From: Argopecten irradians
Taxonomy: Eukaryota; Mollusca; Bivalvia; Pectinida; Pectinidae
Length of the DNA: 64,000 nt
Direction: 5' to 3'
Assembly: GCF_041381155.1 (NCBI RefSeq)
Contig: NC_091135.1
Span: 65,375,067 to 65,439,066, forward strand
Below, in pieces: positions 12,166-23,505 of this stretch. The position numbers and the translations under genes were made by a program. Position 1 is the stretch's first letter. Every line of letters starts with the position of its first letter. The notes beneath the pieces were generated by a model. The model was not told the origin of the DNA. It was given only the letters and a program-made list of their open reading frames with translations, and searched no databases.

Positions 12166-15100
12166 CTGGAAAACAAGAATATTGTCTGATTTATTGTTCT
12201 GGTACCTATTGTTCTGATTGTTTATTTTATCTAGTTTTTGTGTTTACATTAACTTTAAAGGCCCATTACGTTCCCGAAACAAACTTTTAGAGTTTTAATA
12301 ATAACATCATGAAAATATTTATATCGAGAACGCTCAGGATGACGACTGGATTTTGTGGTAAGACGACCTGCGTTATGAAAATTAACATATTTATTTTAAT
12401 CAAACATTTTAGACGGTGATTATAATTAGCGGGAATATAATAACTCTACAAAATTATCTTACTAGTTTTATAATCTCATTTTAAAAGCCGACTCGGTTTA
12501 GATGCAGTGTATGTACCTTTAAAATGGTGAAGAAATCCAAACGCCAAACATAACCATATGAATCACCGTAAGCCTTTTTATACCATGCATTTAAAGACAT
12601 GAGATATAACTCTCATCTATGACTTGATAACATTTACTGTTTACTCCAGCAAGTACAAATACCTCTGCTTTTTCTAATCGTTTAAAATTCAAAAGTAATT
12701 GAACTACGTTTTGTTTGCCTTTGACCTTGGCATTGACATAACAGTAACGTACTTCATATCAGCTGGAGGGGGATCAAATTATACTACCAGGTTATTCTTT
12801 AACCGTTTAAAAGTTTAGTCTGCGCAAAAACTATAAGTTTTAGTTATACTGCAAAGTAGGCGAATAAAAGGAATACACAAAAAAATCATACCGTCATAAC
12901 AATAAACTATGATCACTTCTGGTCTGTCAAGTATCAGTTTTACTTACACCCAGATAACCTTTGACCTGGTAATGATTGCCCATTGGTGGCATTCTAAGAT
13001 CGTACATGTTCAGATGAAGAAGAGGCTCGAGGTTGCGGTATTGGTCTACGTTGTATCTCACTCCGGATAATTGGAAGGGATTGCTTGAGTCTGTAATAGA
13101 AGGCGATATTACTTAATAATTGCTAGTTTAATGGCATTTTTCACCCTCGGCGACAGTCGTTCTTCAATCTTCACATACTTAATTCCATATCTAAGACTAT
13201 GGGAAATTCTATGACGTTGCATAATCCCAATGTCAATCTAAATTCACGAAGAAAGATAACCAAATATTTCGTTAAATAAATATTTCCAAAAATATCCAAA
13301 CAATTTATGTTCCATGGGAGGTAACTCGAGTTAGTTTACATATAAATTGTGCATATAGAAAATTAATAAATAAAAATAGTACGATAGATTTTCATACTGA
13401 AATGGTGTATTGTCGATCAACAGTAGGCTCATTAGAAAATCATTTTGAAAATTGGAAATAAATGCCAAACGCCGGATCATATCCCAATGTCAATCTAAAT
13501 TCACAAAGATAGATAACCAAACATTTCGTTAAAAAAATATCCAATATTTCCAAAATATACAAACACTGTGGAAGTCACCAGGGCTCCTCTGCCTCTGTTC
13601 TAGCACGTGTCTTTTCACGATAAAAGTCCGAAAGTGACAACATATTCGGTTCAAAATACAGCTAGTGGAACAGGTGGTTATAAATGTAATATAAAATTTA
13701 CCATAAAATGCAGACCGGCAATGTATCTAACTGATGCAATTAACAATTGTTGCTGATGCTACGAACCAGATGATGTGAGACTTTTACCTGTAGTGATGAT
13801 ATCGCTCACAATGTACGGTTCGATTCCACTTTCACCGTGACGATAGAAAGCCATGCCAAGTCCATCACCAGGCAACATGATGTCTCGTGCTTCCGCCCTT
13901 TTGACCAGAATGTCCTTGCCACGGCCGTCCAATATCTGGCCAATAGTTGCCTTACTGAGACCTTCGGGGCCACTCTCCGACGGCACCAAGTGGCCGATTG
14001 TGTTCTTATAAGCACTGGAATAGTTAATATTAACAAGATATTCTTAGGAAACACTATCATATGTATTAAATATCAAAATGAATATCAACACTAGTCGATT
14101 TGAGCGGTATAGTACAGTTTACTCACGTAGTTGAGGAGTCTTCACCCAAAACAATCTCCTTGTCAACGTTGTCCATCTGTGGGTTACCATCAGTACGACT
14201 TCTTGTCGAGTCCTTGGGTGTCCATTTGGAGACTGTTGACACTGTGGTAGGGAACGTATCACAACTATGTATTGTTAGTAGATTAAACGGTATCAATTTG
14301 TGGGACTTTGGTGTAACTTTGAGTTAAGAGTATTCAAGTACTGACGGAGTGAACGAAGGGAAGTAACTCTGATAGATCAGACTATCTACAATGCATACCG
14401 TGTAGCCGGTAAATCTTTTTAAATTACAATATATGTGAAAGGGGAATTAAAGCAGTATTTCAATATATCCTATTCCTCTTTTAGTACATAGGGACTTAGC
14501 CCGAGATTATCTGGCCCTGACACCAGACTTAGACATTATCACAGATAGATGTAGACCTGGCGTAGGTCTGGTGTAGGGCCAGAGTATCTAGGCATAATAG
14601 AGACTTGACATGATTTTCAGTCCAAAACCTTTGTACTTATAGACCGTGTGTCGGAAACTAGTGTCGTGTCCCTGTGATCGTGGCTATAAAACATTCAATG
14701 TCTTGAAAAAGGTAAAATTAATCATATTCATATGTAAAAGAGACTGACTGCGCATGCTAAACGAGAGAAATATTTACACGTGTATGTTCTCTTTTCGGAA
14801 CAAATTTATATTGTGTTCTGTAACATTCACAGGCGCTTGCAGATCATACATGTATATAAAGTTGCTGTAAAAAGTATAACTATACAGGTCTACTGGTGTG
14901 TTATAGAGTTTACCATGCAGTAGCCGTACATCGTCGGAGTCCCACGGGTTATCTCACTACGCTGCGTGGGTTTACGACGATGGTAGCCCTATATGGTTAT
15001 ACTTTTATAGCAACTTTATAGATCTGCAAGCGCCTGTGGTAACATCCCGCCTCTGTAAATGACTAGTGTCGCCGCGGGGCGGTTGTAGACCGAGTTTATA

Positions 15101-18100
15101 AAACTACCTGTGCAGCGCGACACTATCACAGGCACTCGCTACTTCAATTTTTTTTTCAATTTCAATTTCTTTTATTAGTTTAAGCTTTACAACTTATTAC
15201 TGGTATAAAAAACACAATTCAGTTATCATATTATGTAATAGTGTAACATGTAAACGCTCATACAATAATACTACATTGCACATTCACACACACATACACA
15301 CACCCATTTTAACACGTACGGACGTACGCACGCACACACGCACCCTCACACACACGCACACACGCACGCACGCACACACGCGCACCCTTACACGCCTTCT
15401 CATACATATACAGTCTCACACTCTCTCACTCATCCATATACAGCATCATGGCTTATTCTTTCTAGTTTCTAATTCTTAATTAATAATTAACAATGTACAT
15501 GTCTGAATGAATTGTCTTCTACGAAAATCATTTAATTGGTAGGAGAGTGAAAAGGACTGTTCACTTAAACAATTATAACAGCAATCGCAAATTAAAGTTA
15601 CAAACTTTAAGATAGTATTTAATCTAAACATTTTCCCGGCGCTTAAATGCTAAGTGTAAATATTTGCCAAGATTATGAAGTTCTTTGACATTATTCACGG
15701 ATAATAATTGAACAAGTTTAAAAACACTAGATTTACGCAAGTAGTATGGTTTAATATATTTTTTCCGAATATCTGAATAAAATGGACATCTTAATATAAA
15801 ATGAAACTCGTCTTCCACTTCGTTTTTGTTACAAAAAGTACATGTTCTATTTTCTCTCGGAGTGTTGATATATCTTCCGCTTTCAATTTTTTAGATTATG
15901 TGATGACATTCTTATTCTAGAAATACACTTCTTATATCGTTGTTCAATAGGTTTCTTAAGATAATACTGTAGATCAAAATTATCTACTAAATGCTGATAT
16001 AAAAAGCCCCTAGAGGAATTACTGATATCACTTGTCAGGTCTTGAAAATATATAAGATAAAATTTGTTTTCAATCATCTTGTATATTGTTTTCCCATCTA
16101 AATAACTATTATAAAGGTATCCTAAGCCTAACCTATCTAATTCTGATTTTATATTTACAATCCAATTGTCGTTGCTAGACTGTCTATTTTCGTAACAGGC
16201 TTTCAGAATGCAGTTTTCGGTGTTTTTGACTTTAACCCAATATTTCAAAATTTTTAATTTTCTTTTATTTTGTAATGATAATCTTCCTAGTTCACAATAC
16301 ACCATATCGTGACAAGTCTTTTTACCTACACCTAAAATATTTTTGCAAAAGTTCGAGTGTACCCTCTCGACATCTTGTGCCTTGTGAAATCCCCATATTT
16401 CACTAGCATAGCCTAAAACACTGGCCACGTATGTATCAAAAACTGAGCATAATGTCTCTGCATTGAAATAATTATTTTTCATTTTATTCATAATTCTGAA
16501 ATAAGCCTTCCTTCCCTTTTCGGCTACATGCTTTTGTGTTTTATTAAATTTACCATTGAAATTAAACAGCATTCCAAGGTAATTAAATTCATTTACAATT
16601 TCGATTTCGTTATTGTTGTAAAACCATTTCTCATTTTCTCTAACATGACCACCATTTCTAAAAATCATAATTTTCGTTTTTTGAATATTAAGTGTAAGCT
16701 TCCATTTATCATTGTACTTCTGCAATGCATCTAACAATGATTGCAGGGCACTTGGCGATTCGGCTAACAAAACAGAATCATCCGCGTACATTAGTAAAAA
16801 TATAGTAATCATGCGTAATTCAATTGATGGACAATTTTCATTTATGAAGTTAATTTCACAATCATTTACAAAAAGACTGTACAAAATCGGTGACAATATT
16901 TCGCCTTGAAAGAGTCCGATTCTATTAGGGAAATAATCTGAAACATGACCTTCGTATCTAACACATGATTTGACATTATCATACAGCGATTTTATAATTT
17001 TTAGTAGTTTTCCTTGTATTCCCTGTTTAATTAATTTGCTCCAAAGGTGACTTCTATCAATCAAATCGAAAGCTTTTTTATAATCTACAAAACAGCAATA
17101 CAGACGATTTTTATTTTTTAAAGCTCTATTAATTAATGATTGGAGAACAAAGATTGCATCCACTGTTGAACAACCTTCTTTAAAACCGAACTGTGCGTCA
17201 GTAATGACATTATTTTCTTTATCCCAATTTAAAAGTCGTCTATTTAAAATAGATGTAAATAGTTTACCCATACAGCTAACCAACGTGATACCTCTATAGT
17301 TACATGTTTTATTGACATCGCCATTTTTGTAAATAGGTATTATATTACCACGTGACCACATCTCTGGGAAAAATCCAGAGTCATATATTTTTGTGAATAG
17401 GTTTGTTATATGAGGAATGAGAATGTCCTCAAAGTCTAAGAAAAGTTCATTTAAAATACCATCTTCCCCACAGCTTTTATTCCGATTGATATTTCGAATA
17501 GCGATGTGGACTTCGTCTTCTGTAATCGGTTTATCCAATTCGTCGAAGACAGTGGATTCTACGTCATCGCCTAAGCGACCTTGGTTAACAATGCCATCGT
17601 TACCCCCTCCTAACATTTTAAAATGTTCCACAAAATCTTCCATATTGATATTTGACCGAGGTATTTGACTAGGCCCTTTTGAAAAATACTTATAAAAATG
17701 TTTCGGGTTAGATTTTCTTAAAGTTTCCATCATGTTACCTTCTTGAAGTTTGTATTTCCTTTTAAGTCTACATTCTAATTTCTTATATCGTTTTTTCTTA
17801 TCGATAAGTGTTGAGTGATTTTCAATCGATTTACATTTATTATAATCTTTTAAAGCGTTTTTGTATTCGATGTAGTTCTTTTTACATTGATCTGAAAACC
17901 AGGGTTTGTCTTCTTTATCATTTCTGTATTTCCTTTGCCCATCATTTGGCAAAACTTTTACAGATTTTACGTCACAATTTGGCAAGACGACTTCACTAAT
18001 CATACCAGAAAAGATGTCAATACAGTTATCAACATCCTCTTTAGAGTTAAAAGACATATTACAAACTTCATGTAAATTTGCTACTATATCTAACAAACCA

Positions 18101-21100
18101 TCTGCTATAACGTGATTATTTTCAATGTTCCATTTGATATTTCTGAAAACTTTCCCAGAATAGGGTTTAACATTATCTTTTGCAACAGTATCTTTACCAA
18201 CTGAAAGACTGCAATCAATCTTAAAAGAGATTGGAGAATGATCTGACAAAGTATTAAATTCACCTGAGGTAAACGATCGTATGGACGACATACATCCACA
18301 ATCTACTAGTAGGTAATCAATTAGACTTGCTCCATTAGTGGTAAAAAATGTAAAATTTCCTTGTTTATCATCCTGATGGCGGCCATTTACAATGCGCATG
18401 CCCGCAGACTTACATAAGGCGATCAGTTTTCTACCAAATGAGTTTATAGTTTTGTCCATATTGTTACGCTCTTCTATATCATTATCATTATCGTAGTTCA
18501 AATTGTTTGTATTTTCTAACCTACCTAATCCGTCATTAACAATATAATCTGTTCGCAAACCCGTTCGGGCGTTAAGATCACCCATAACAAAAACGTTACC
18601 ATTTGTTTTGTAACTCGCTATAGACTCTTCAAGTTGATGGAATAGATCTATTTCCCGATTCTGATAAAAAAACACTGTTTTCTGGAGGGAAGTAGCAAAA
18701 ACATAGGTAAAATGGCTCAGGTAAGGCTTTGAATTTTAACCAAAAAATACAATCATTCAATTTTTCGACAATCTGTATGTTTGGACAATATTTGATTTTA
18801 TAGAAAATAACCACACCGCCTCCTTTACCCGTGGTTCTTGGAAAAATATGAGAAAAATAACCAGGTAATGAGATGACATCATTGCTGGAAATCCAGCATT
18901 CAGATAAACAAATAATATCATGCTTATACACAATTTTAAGAAAATCATTATCTTTCAATTTGTAACTGAGTCCTTTACCAATGTTCCATGAAAGGATTGA
19001 TAACTCATCACTCTCCTCTGGATCCTATCTGTTGTCTTGTTGTCCGTGTGTGTGACGCCGTTGGTGCCATGGCCTTTGGTTTCCTCTGTCAATGTTTTGC
19101 TCATGGTTATGATTCTGGTGACTATGCAATACTTTCCTAGGCGAAACATGGCCATTCTGTCTGTCCGATGCCACATGCCGATTGGTGGAGGGAGGGGGTT
19201 GGTTACTTCCATTTCCGGTGGAAGTAGTGGGCCTGTCGTTTCCAGATCTGTTTGTTGTTGTGTATGTCTTGTTAAGTTGTGAGTAATTGGTGCTGAGTCC
19301 TTCGTGGCCATTTTCGGGCGGATGATGTTCAATGTACTGTCTACCATTGATGTATAGTCTATCCCGGACTAGCTTTGCGTCGTTGCCGGCCTGCTTATTA
19401 TGTTTGAGTACCGGGTACAATTTTTTCCTCCTTTCCTCAATTTCACCAGGATACTGTTCATGGATACCAAAACTCGTGCCTTTGAGCCGAAATGACTGGC
19501 TTTTCACATACTGTAGGTCCTGTTGGTATATGAACTTGGCCACTATTGGTCGCGGTTTCCCATTTGCACTTCTGCCAAATCTATGTACGTTAGCGAACTC
19601 GATTCTTTCCTGTATTCCAAGTTCAACGTAGATAAAGTCTCTGAGGAGAGACATAGTATTTTCATTACGAGATTCACCAGCTAACCCTGTAAATACTAGG
19701 TTGTATTTCATGGACCTACATTGAAGATCTAAAATGGTTTGCTTCATTTCATCCCGTTCCCTTTTGAATGCGTCCACGTCCTTACCAAGGTTATAAATGG
19801 TTGTCTCGTGATCTCTAATCGTTTCTAAGAGTTCAGTATTATCGCCTCCATTGGTGCTTATCTCCTCCAGCTTGCCTGACACGAAATTACATGTTGCTTC
19901 AAACTCATTGCACCTTTGCTCAGTGTCTCTTACTCTCTTTTCCACTTCAGTAACTCTAGTTGTCAAAAGAGAAAGATGTTGTTCTATTGCATCCAACTTA
20001 TCTAACTTTTGAATTTTTTCAAGTATGAAGTCAAGTTTTCGACTTGTTTCTGCGTGTTGATTCTCGCTTAGAATGACATCCGCACTTTTTGTTTCAATGT
20101 CTTTCCCACATGCTGCCCTTGCTGGGTTAGGTGTTGACGTTACCGGGGTGTTCGTTGGTTTAGGCGGGCTTCCATATACTGCTTACTGTACTTGTCGAGT
20201 TATTACTACTCCCAGTAGAATCACCGTCGTCTGTATCTTTCTTCTTTCGCTTCTTACTTTTACTCTTTGTCATAGTTAGTCAGATACAATAACTCACTGT
20301 TTATCCACACAAAATAATCACCAAGTGGTTAGGTAAGGTGCGCGTCAATAGAGCGTGACGAATTCTCTGTCGTGACACGTGCGCAAAAACCTTGTGTCAG
20401 TACATGCGAGAATAAAGGTCATAGTTCAAATTTTAGACATACAATAGATATAGCTTCAATATTTGCTTCACTAATATCTACTAACGCGCATAATTATGTG
20501 GTCCAACTGGGATATTAAATCATCACAGAAACGTGTATCCATCATGTAGCGCAGCGATTTCATAAAATATCGTGTAGAAATACCTTAGCTAGACCTTCTG
20601 AAAATGAGCTCGTCCGAACGAGACATCATAGGGCGCAGCCATCTTGCCTTCAAGCATAACACTCGATGCTCAATAGATCGACCTGTAGAATATTTTTACC
20701 GCTCGCCGTTAAAAACTTTACGTTGTTATGTTTCTCATTTTTCACAATTTTGATCGCCAAAGATCATAACCATCAGTCCTCGGTGTTTCTACCTTTGTTA
20801 CACACGCGATCACATGAAAAATCCACACAATCCGACTTATCTATAAGAGCTTCTACAATATGTGACCTATGGTCAGATCCTGCATCATTTTTACACTTGA
20901 TATTTGTAATACTCCGTCATAGAACTCGTCGAATCCCTGTGTTCTACACTAACATTGTCGTTGGATTTATTGCTTAAACCAAGGACTTTTAAATCGATAT
21001 AGGGCTACCATCGGTGGTGACAGAAAACCCTTAATCTTCATTAATCTATAACCATGACTGATGTCATACATACCACCGTGTTGTGGATCAAACGGATGTT

Positions 21101-21180
21101 TGAGGAATTGTTCTACCTGGGTGTACGTGTCCATGTCTGCTGAGTAAATGGTGCGAGCCGGTGTCCGTGAGTGGTGTTCA
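12081..21180 (-). CDS. Unrecognised conserved gene, copy 1 (exons 21074-21180, 14127-14241, 13788-14014, 12948-13090; possibly 12081-12165)
   Basis: Four minus-strand exons have canonical splice sites and join without a phase conflict (phases 1, 2, 1, 0), giving about 197 residues in one open frame. The product is soluble-looking, rich in Tyr, His, Thr, Pro and Gly, with no membrane segment, signal peptide or catalytic motif that I can see. Local landmarks are ADMDTYTQVEQFLKHPFD, KWTPKDSTRSRTDGNPQ, TIGHLVPSESGPEGLSKA, GKDILVKRAEARDIMLPGDG and LRMPPMGNHYQVKGYLG. The 5' end is missing: exon A starts inside a codon and I found no upstream exon. A possible last exon is at 12081-12165. The composition recalls axonemal microtubule-associated proteins, but that is only an impression. 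A 5.5-kb LINE sits in its largest intron, in the same orientation. Evidence that it is real: the same exons are kept in copy 2 with intact frames and splice sites. Confidence 0.62.
12254..12523. mobile_element. MITE with TTTAAAGGCCCATTACG ends, copy 1
   Basis: 270 bp. The left end is TTTAAAGGCCCATTACG. The right end is decayed (CGACTCGG ... ATGTACCTTTAAA). Interior landmarks (GCGTTATGAAAATTAACAT, CTCTACAAAATTATC, TCTCATTTTAAAAGCCG) match the better-kept member at 49491-49896. It lies in the intron below exon C. The copy-2 partner is 43237-43506. Confidence 0.65.
12948..13090 (-). CDS. Unrecognised gene, copy 1, exon C
   Basis: 143 nt, acceptor TTACAG and donor GTAAGT. It encodes SSNPFQLSGVRYNVDQYR and on to HYQVKGYLG, and ends in phase 0. 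Confidence 0.65.
13221..13565. repeat. Direct repeat of about 85 bp
   Basis: 13221-13303 and 13480-13565 share CCCAATGTCAATCTAAATTC, then GATAACCAAA-ATTTCGTTA and AATATTTCCAAAA. The step is about 259 bp, within the intron between exons C and B2. Both copies of the large duplication have it. Confidence 0.6.
13788..14014 (-). CDS. Unrecognised gene, copy 1, exon B2
   Basis: 227 nt, acceptor TATTCCAG and donor GTAAAA. It encodes AYKNTIGHLVPSESGPEG, a Gly/Lys/Arg-rich middle and MAFYRHGESGIEPYIVSDII. This is the longest continuous open exon of the gene and gives the strongest support for coding. Confidence 0.68.
14127..14241 (-). CDS. Unrecognised gene, copy 1, exon B1
   Basis: 115 nt, between an acceptor CCACAG and a donor GTGAGT. 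It encodes STVSKWTPKDSTRSRTDG and on to EIVLGEDSSTT. It is 6 nt shorter than its copy-2 partner, which reads GEDFYFSTT; the loss keeps the frame. Confidence 0.65.
14507..14587. other. Imperfect hairpin in the A-B1 intron
   Basis: TCTGGCCCTGACACCAGAC near 14510 pairs with GTCTGGTGTAGGGCCAGA near 14566, leaving one bulged base and a loop of about 37 nt. It is identical at 45445-45525 apart from flanking changes. It could be a small MITE or a precursor-like RNA hairpin. Confidence 0.45.
14828..15038. mobile_element. hAT-like MITE, copy 1
   Basis: 211 bp with terminal inverted repeats CACAGGCGCTTGCAGATC and GATCTGCAAGCGCCTGTG; the palindrome continues inward (GTTGCTGTAAAAAGTATAAC against GTTATACTTTTATAGCAAC). 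It is flanked by an 8-bp target duplication with one mismatch, GTAACATT and GTAACATC, as expected for hAT. It has no coding capacity. The partner is at 45766-45976. Confidence 0.75.
15270..15420. repeat. CA-rich microsatellite in the LINE 3' region
   Basis: Interrupted CACACA/CGCACG repeats. It belongs to the insertion, since copy 2 lacks it. Confidence 0.75.
15624..19024 (-). CDS. LINE ORF2, endonuclease and reverse transcriptase (frame-disrupted)
   Basis: About 1,130 codons. The APE-type endonuclease starts at once (DELSILSWNIGKG), with GDLNART and SDHSPISF farther on. The reverse transcriptase shows VDYKKAFD, QGEILSP and the catalytic YADD (16777-16788). A C-terminal CCHC-like knuckle is visible as CTFC ... 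EDEFHFILRCP. There are two one-base frame changes, both in homopolymers: seven T instead of six at 18666-18672 (sense strand) and six A instead of five near 15888. No ATG precedes the endonuclease; ORF2 follows ORF1's TAG in frame. Its product would nick the target DNA and copy the RNA there. Confidence 0.85.
19025..20273 (-). CDS. LINE ORF1, RNA-binding coiled-coil protein
   Basis: The ATG at 20273 opens a lysine-rich start (MTKSKSKKRKKKDTDD). After a one-base shift around 20160 the frame continues through SRKLDFILEKIQ and a coiled-coil region (LLTTRVTEVEKRVRDTEQ) to an RRM-like core (YNLVFTGLAGESRNEN, GKPRPIVAKFIY) and the C-terminal domain (IEERRKKLYPVLKHNKQAG, RLYINGRQYIEHH). This order is that of L1-type ORF1 proteins, which bind the element's RNA as trimers. 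The end is Asn/Gln/His-rich. It stops at a TAG (19027-19025) after which ORF2 continues in the same frame. Confidence 0.8.
20655..21073. other. Intron remainder below exon A, no feature seen
   Basis: This part of the A-B1 intron is shared with copy 2 (46088-46506). A 103-codon plus-strand frame is open in both copies, but it has no domain, splice or start support. Confidence 0.5.
21074..21180 (-). CDS. Unrecognised gene, copy 1, exon A
   Basis: 107 nt, read from an acceptor (TTTATAG) just above 21180 to a donor (GTATGT) below 21074. It encodes EHHSRTPARTIYSADMD and on to FDPQHG, ending with one base of a Val codon that exon B1 completes. Confidence 0.62.
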
Positions 21181-22974
21181 CTATAAAGGGGAGATTACTC
21201 GTTTTTACTTAGAGGGTATTGCGCATTTTTACCCAGTGGATCAACTAGACTAAACGAGAATTTGGAAATGAATATATTAAATCAAATATTTGCAGGTCGG
21301 CCATTTAAGATTAATGCACGAAATATGACGTTTCACAGTCGATTAGCCGATTTCTCTTGATATATAGAAACGTATCACCTGTTCGCCAGCAGTCAATGCA
21401 ATTAAACTGCTCGGGTACTGGGTGTACATGTACGTGTACATGTAACTGTTGTTTAAGGATTCAATTTTTCAAAGAATGACTTATTTCTGCTGCTGAGCCC
21501 TAAAATAATAATTCTAAATGGCATAAATTTTAGTGTTCAGAATAGGCATGCAATGTATCATTAGCTTGATCAGATAATTTGTTAAAAGTTTCTCTAAAGT
21601 GTCAATAAAATTAATTGAAATTTAACAAAGAATCGCCAAAAATATCTCAATATCAACACAATTTCAAAGAATAACTAATTTTGTTTTATATAGTTAAAAA
21701 CTAGTTGTCATTTGGCGCACTCGTTTATGCGTGCTTTCTTCATTTATTCATAGATTGCTTTAAAGTCCACTACCACAGGGGCGTAGCCAGGGCTAAAACA
21801 ATGTGGATATGCGATGACATAATTATGGTTTTTTCTTCGTGTCGAATAAGGACACGCCCTCCTTGCATGAATCCTATCTGCTGTAGCGATTTTCAGGTAT
21901 TCAGAGATCGAAATTACGTTTTATTTGAAAATTAACTTAGTATGAAATTGGATATTTCCAAGTGAAAACGATTGGATTATTCTCGATGGAAACACCTCCA
22001 TTTCCTGATAAATTTAATTGAACTCTGATGCATGATATGTATTTATCAATGAGAAAACGTTGCACAATTTTTAAAATGTTGTAATAGTGATTTTCAAAAA
22101 TGGGCGCATACCCGGTATATCAATTACTAGTATGGACTTATACTTTGTTGAGGTTAATACTACCAGGTCAGTATAACACCATATTAACCGAATCAAAGGT
22201 CCCTAATTTACATTAGATATGGGATATCTTTTTTACATGTGCATATTACTTACAAGAAAAGAGATGGCCATAGGACCACACCTTGTTGAACTCAACAATT
22301 GGACAGTGAAATTCACAATAGTTCATAATTGTGTAATATTAACACGAAGTTTTTAAAACAGGCAACACAGAGTCGATATGCCGTATCTACCTCCAGATGA
22401 CCATGTATTAGCCAATGAAAATAGTGGAAAATCAGAGCATATATAATATGGATGATAACTAGCATTTAAATATAGTTACATTCCCAACCATATACAAAAT
22501 GTAATATCATAGTAACGCTGTGTTTGAATAATTTAATGAACTCAAGCTATGAATCTGATGGGAATTTTCATGGGAGACGTGTTGGTGATTGACGTACATC
22601 TTTTAGAGGATGTGTTAAATATGTTTATATACGATATCTGAATATTATTGTACAGTATAAGTTTAGTGATTAAACGTAATCAGTGTTAATTATAAAGTGA
22701 GCAGGGAAATAATGTGGATGCACGCGTACGGTAGTCTATGGTAGCTACGCGCCGGTCAAAACTTTTGATTATACGGTGACTCACTATCCCCGCTATTATT
22801 AACACCGCTACGTAACTTTCCTCGCTATATTTTACTTGAGGATCCTGAAAACCTTTAACACTCTTTTTCTCCTAGACTATATTTTAAAGACGTGATTATT
22901 TCTTCCCAAGCACTAGAGTCCAACGAAATATCCTGTGTGTATCCGTGGTACAATGTACATGCATAAATCGTGAC
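21181..22974. other. Non-coding stretch upstream of exon A
   Basis: AT-rich, shared with copy 2. The first exon(s) of the unrecognised gene should lie here or farther right, but I could not find one. An old CAGGGGCGTAGCCAGG transposon end is at 21777. Confidence 0.5.
21777..21900 (+). mobile_element. Remnant of a hAT-like element, left end only
   Basis: CAGGGGCGTAGCCAGG is close to the ends of the elements at 22980 and 51206. No matching right end was found nearby, so the extent is approximate. The copy-2 partner starts near 47216. Confidence 0.35.
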
Positions 22975-23024
22975 ACAGTCAGGGGCGGATTCAGGTTTTG
23001 AGGTTAGAGGGGGCGTGAGACAAA

Positions 23025-23505
23025 GCAAATCAGGCGAGGGGTCTGGGGGCCGCCTAGGCCCCCAGAAGCTCTCGAATAAATGGTGCAAAATCCTGCATTC
23101 TGAGGATTTCATGAACACAATTTCCAGAAAATAATTGAAGCCATTTAAGGATGTTTATTTATGGTTTTCGTGTCAAGTGACATATTTTTTTATTTGAAGT
23201 TTTGATTTAATTTGTTTTACTTACAGAATTGCAATATCAAAATCTTAATATTTATATGGACATAAAGCGAAGAAGGGCGGGGGTCTGGGGGCCGCCTAGG
23301 CCCCCAGAAGCCCTCGAATAAATATACACTTTTTCCAAAAAATAATTGAAGCCATGTAAAAATGTTCGTTTATTATTTTTGACGTCTAATGTCATATTTT
23401 GAATATAAAGTTACAGAATTGCACTGCCTAAAATCTGAATATCTATTCATAAAGGCACGAAGCAAGAAAGGGATGGTAGTCTGGGCGCCGCCTAGAACGA
23501 ATATA
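23025..23505 (+). repeat. Subterminal tandem units of the 2.18-kb transposon
   Basis: Two and a half units of 195-245 bp. Each starts near a GTCTGGGGGCCGCCTAGGCC palindrome (23041, 23282, diverged at 23479) and includes AAAATAATTGAAGCCAT and TTACAGAATTGCA. Confidence 0.65.

Larger units (their letters stand above)
15150..20654 (-). mobile_element. Near-complete non-LTR retrotransposon (LINE), copy 1 only
   Basis: 5.5 kb, minus strand, absent from the matching site in copy 2 (about 46087), so both junctions can be read. It has a leader (20274-20654), ORF1 (20273-19025), an endonuclease-reverse transcriptase ORF2 (19024-15624) and a 3' region with a CA-rich microsatellite (15270-15420) ending in an A-rich GAAATT-type tail (15150-15175). 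A 6-bp CTTCAA is found at both edges (15142-15147, 20648-20653) and may be the target duplication, although copy 2 differs by a few bases there. ORF1 resembles the L1/Tx1 RNA-binding protein; clade not resolved. Three one-base frame changes are visible (near 20160, at 18666-18672 and near 15888). It looks full length and young. Confidence 0.88.

Noticed and set aside
11773-12217. Two overlapping plus-strand frames
   Set aside because: They overlap a dispersed repeat and the antisense of a candidate minus-strand exon; composition is not protein-like.
20666-20977. 103-codon plus-strand frame, kept in copy 2 at 46100-46411
   Set aside because: Its conservation is explained by the near-identity of the duplicated block; no start context, splice sites or family resemblance.
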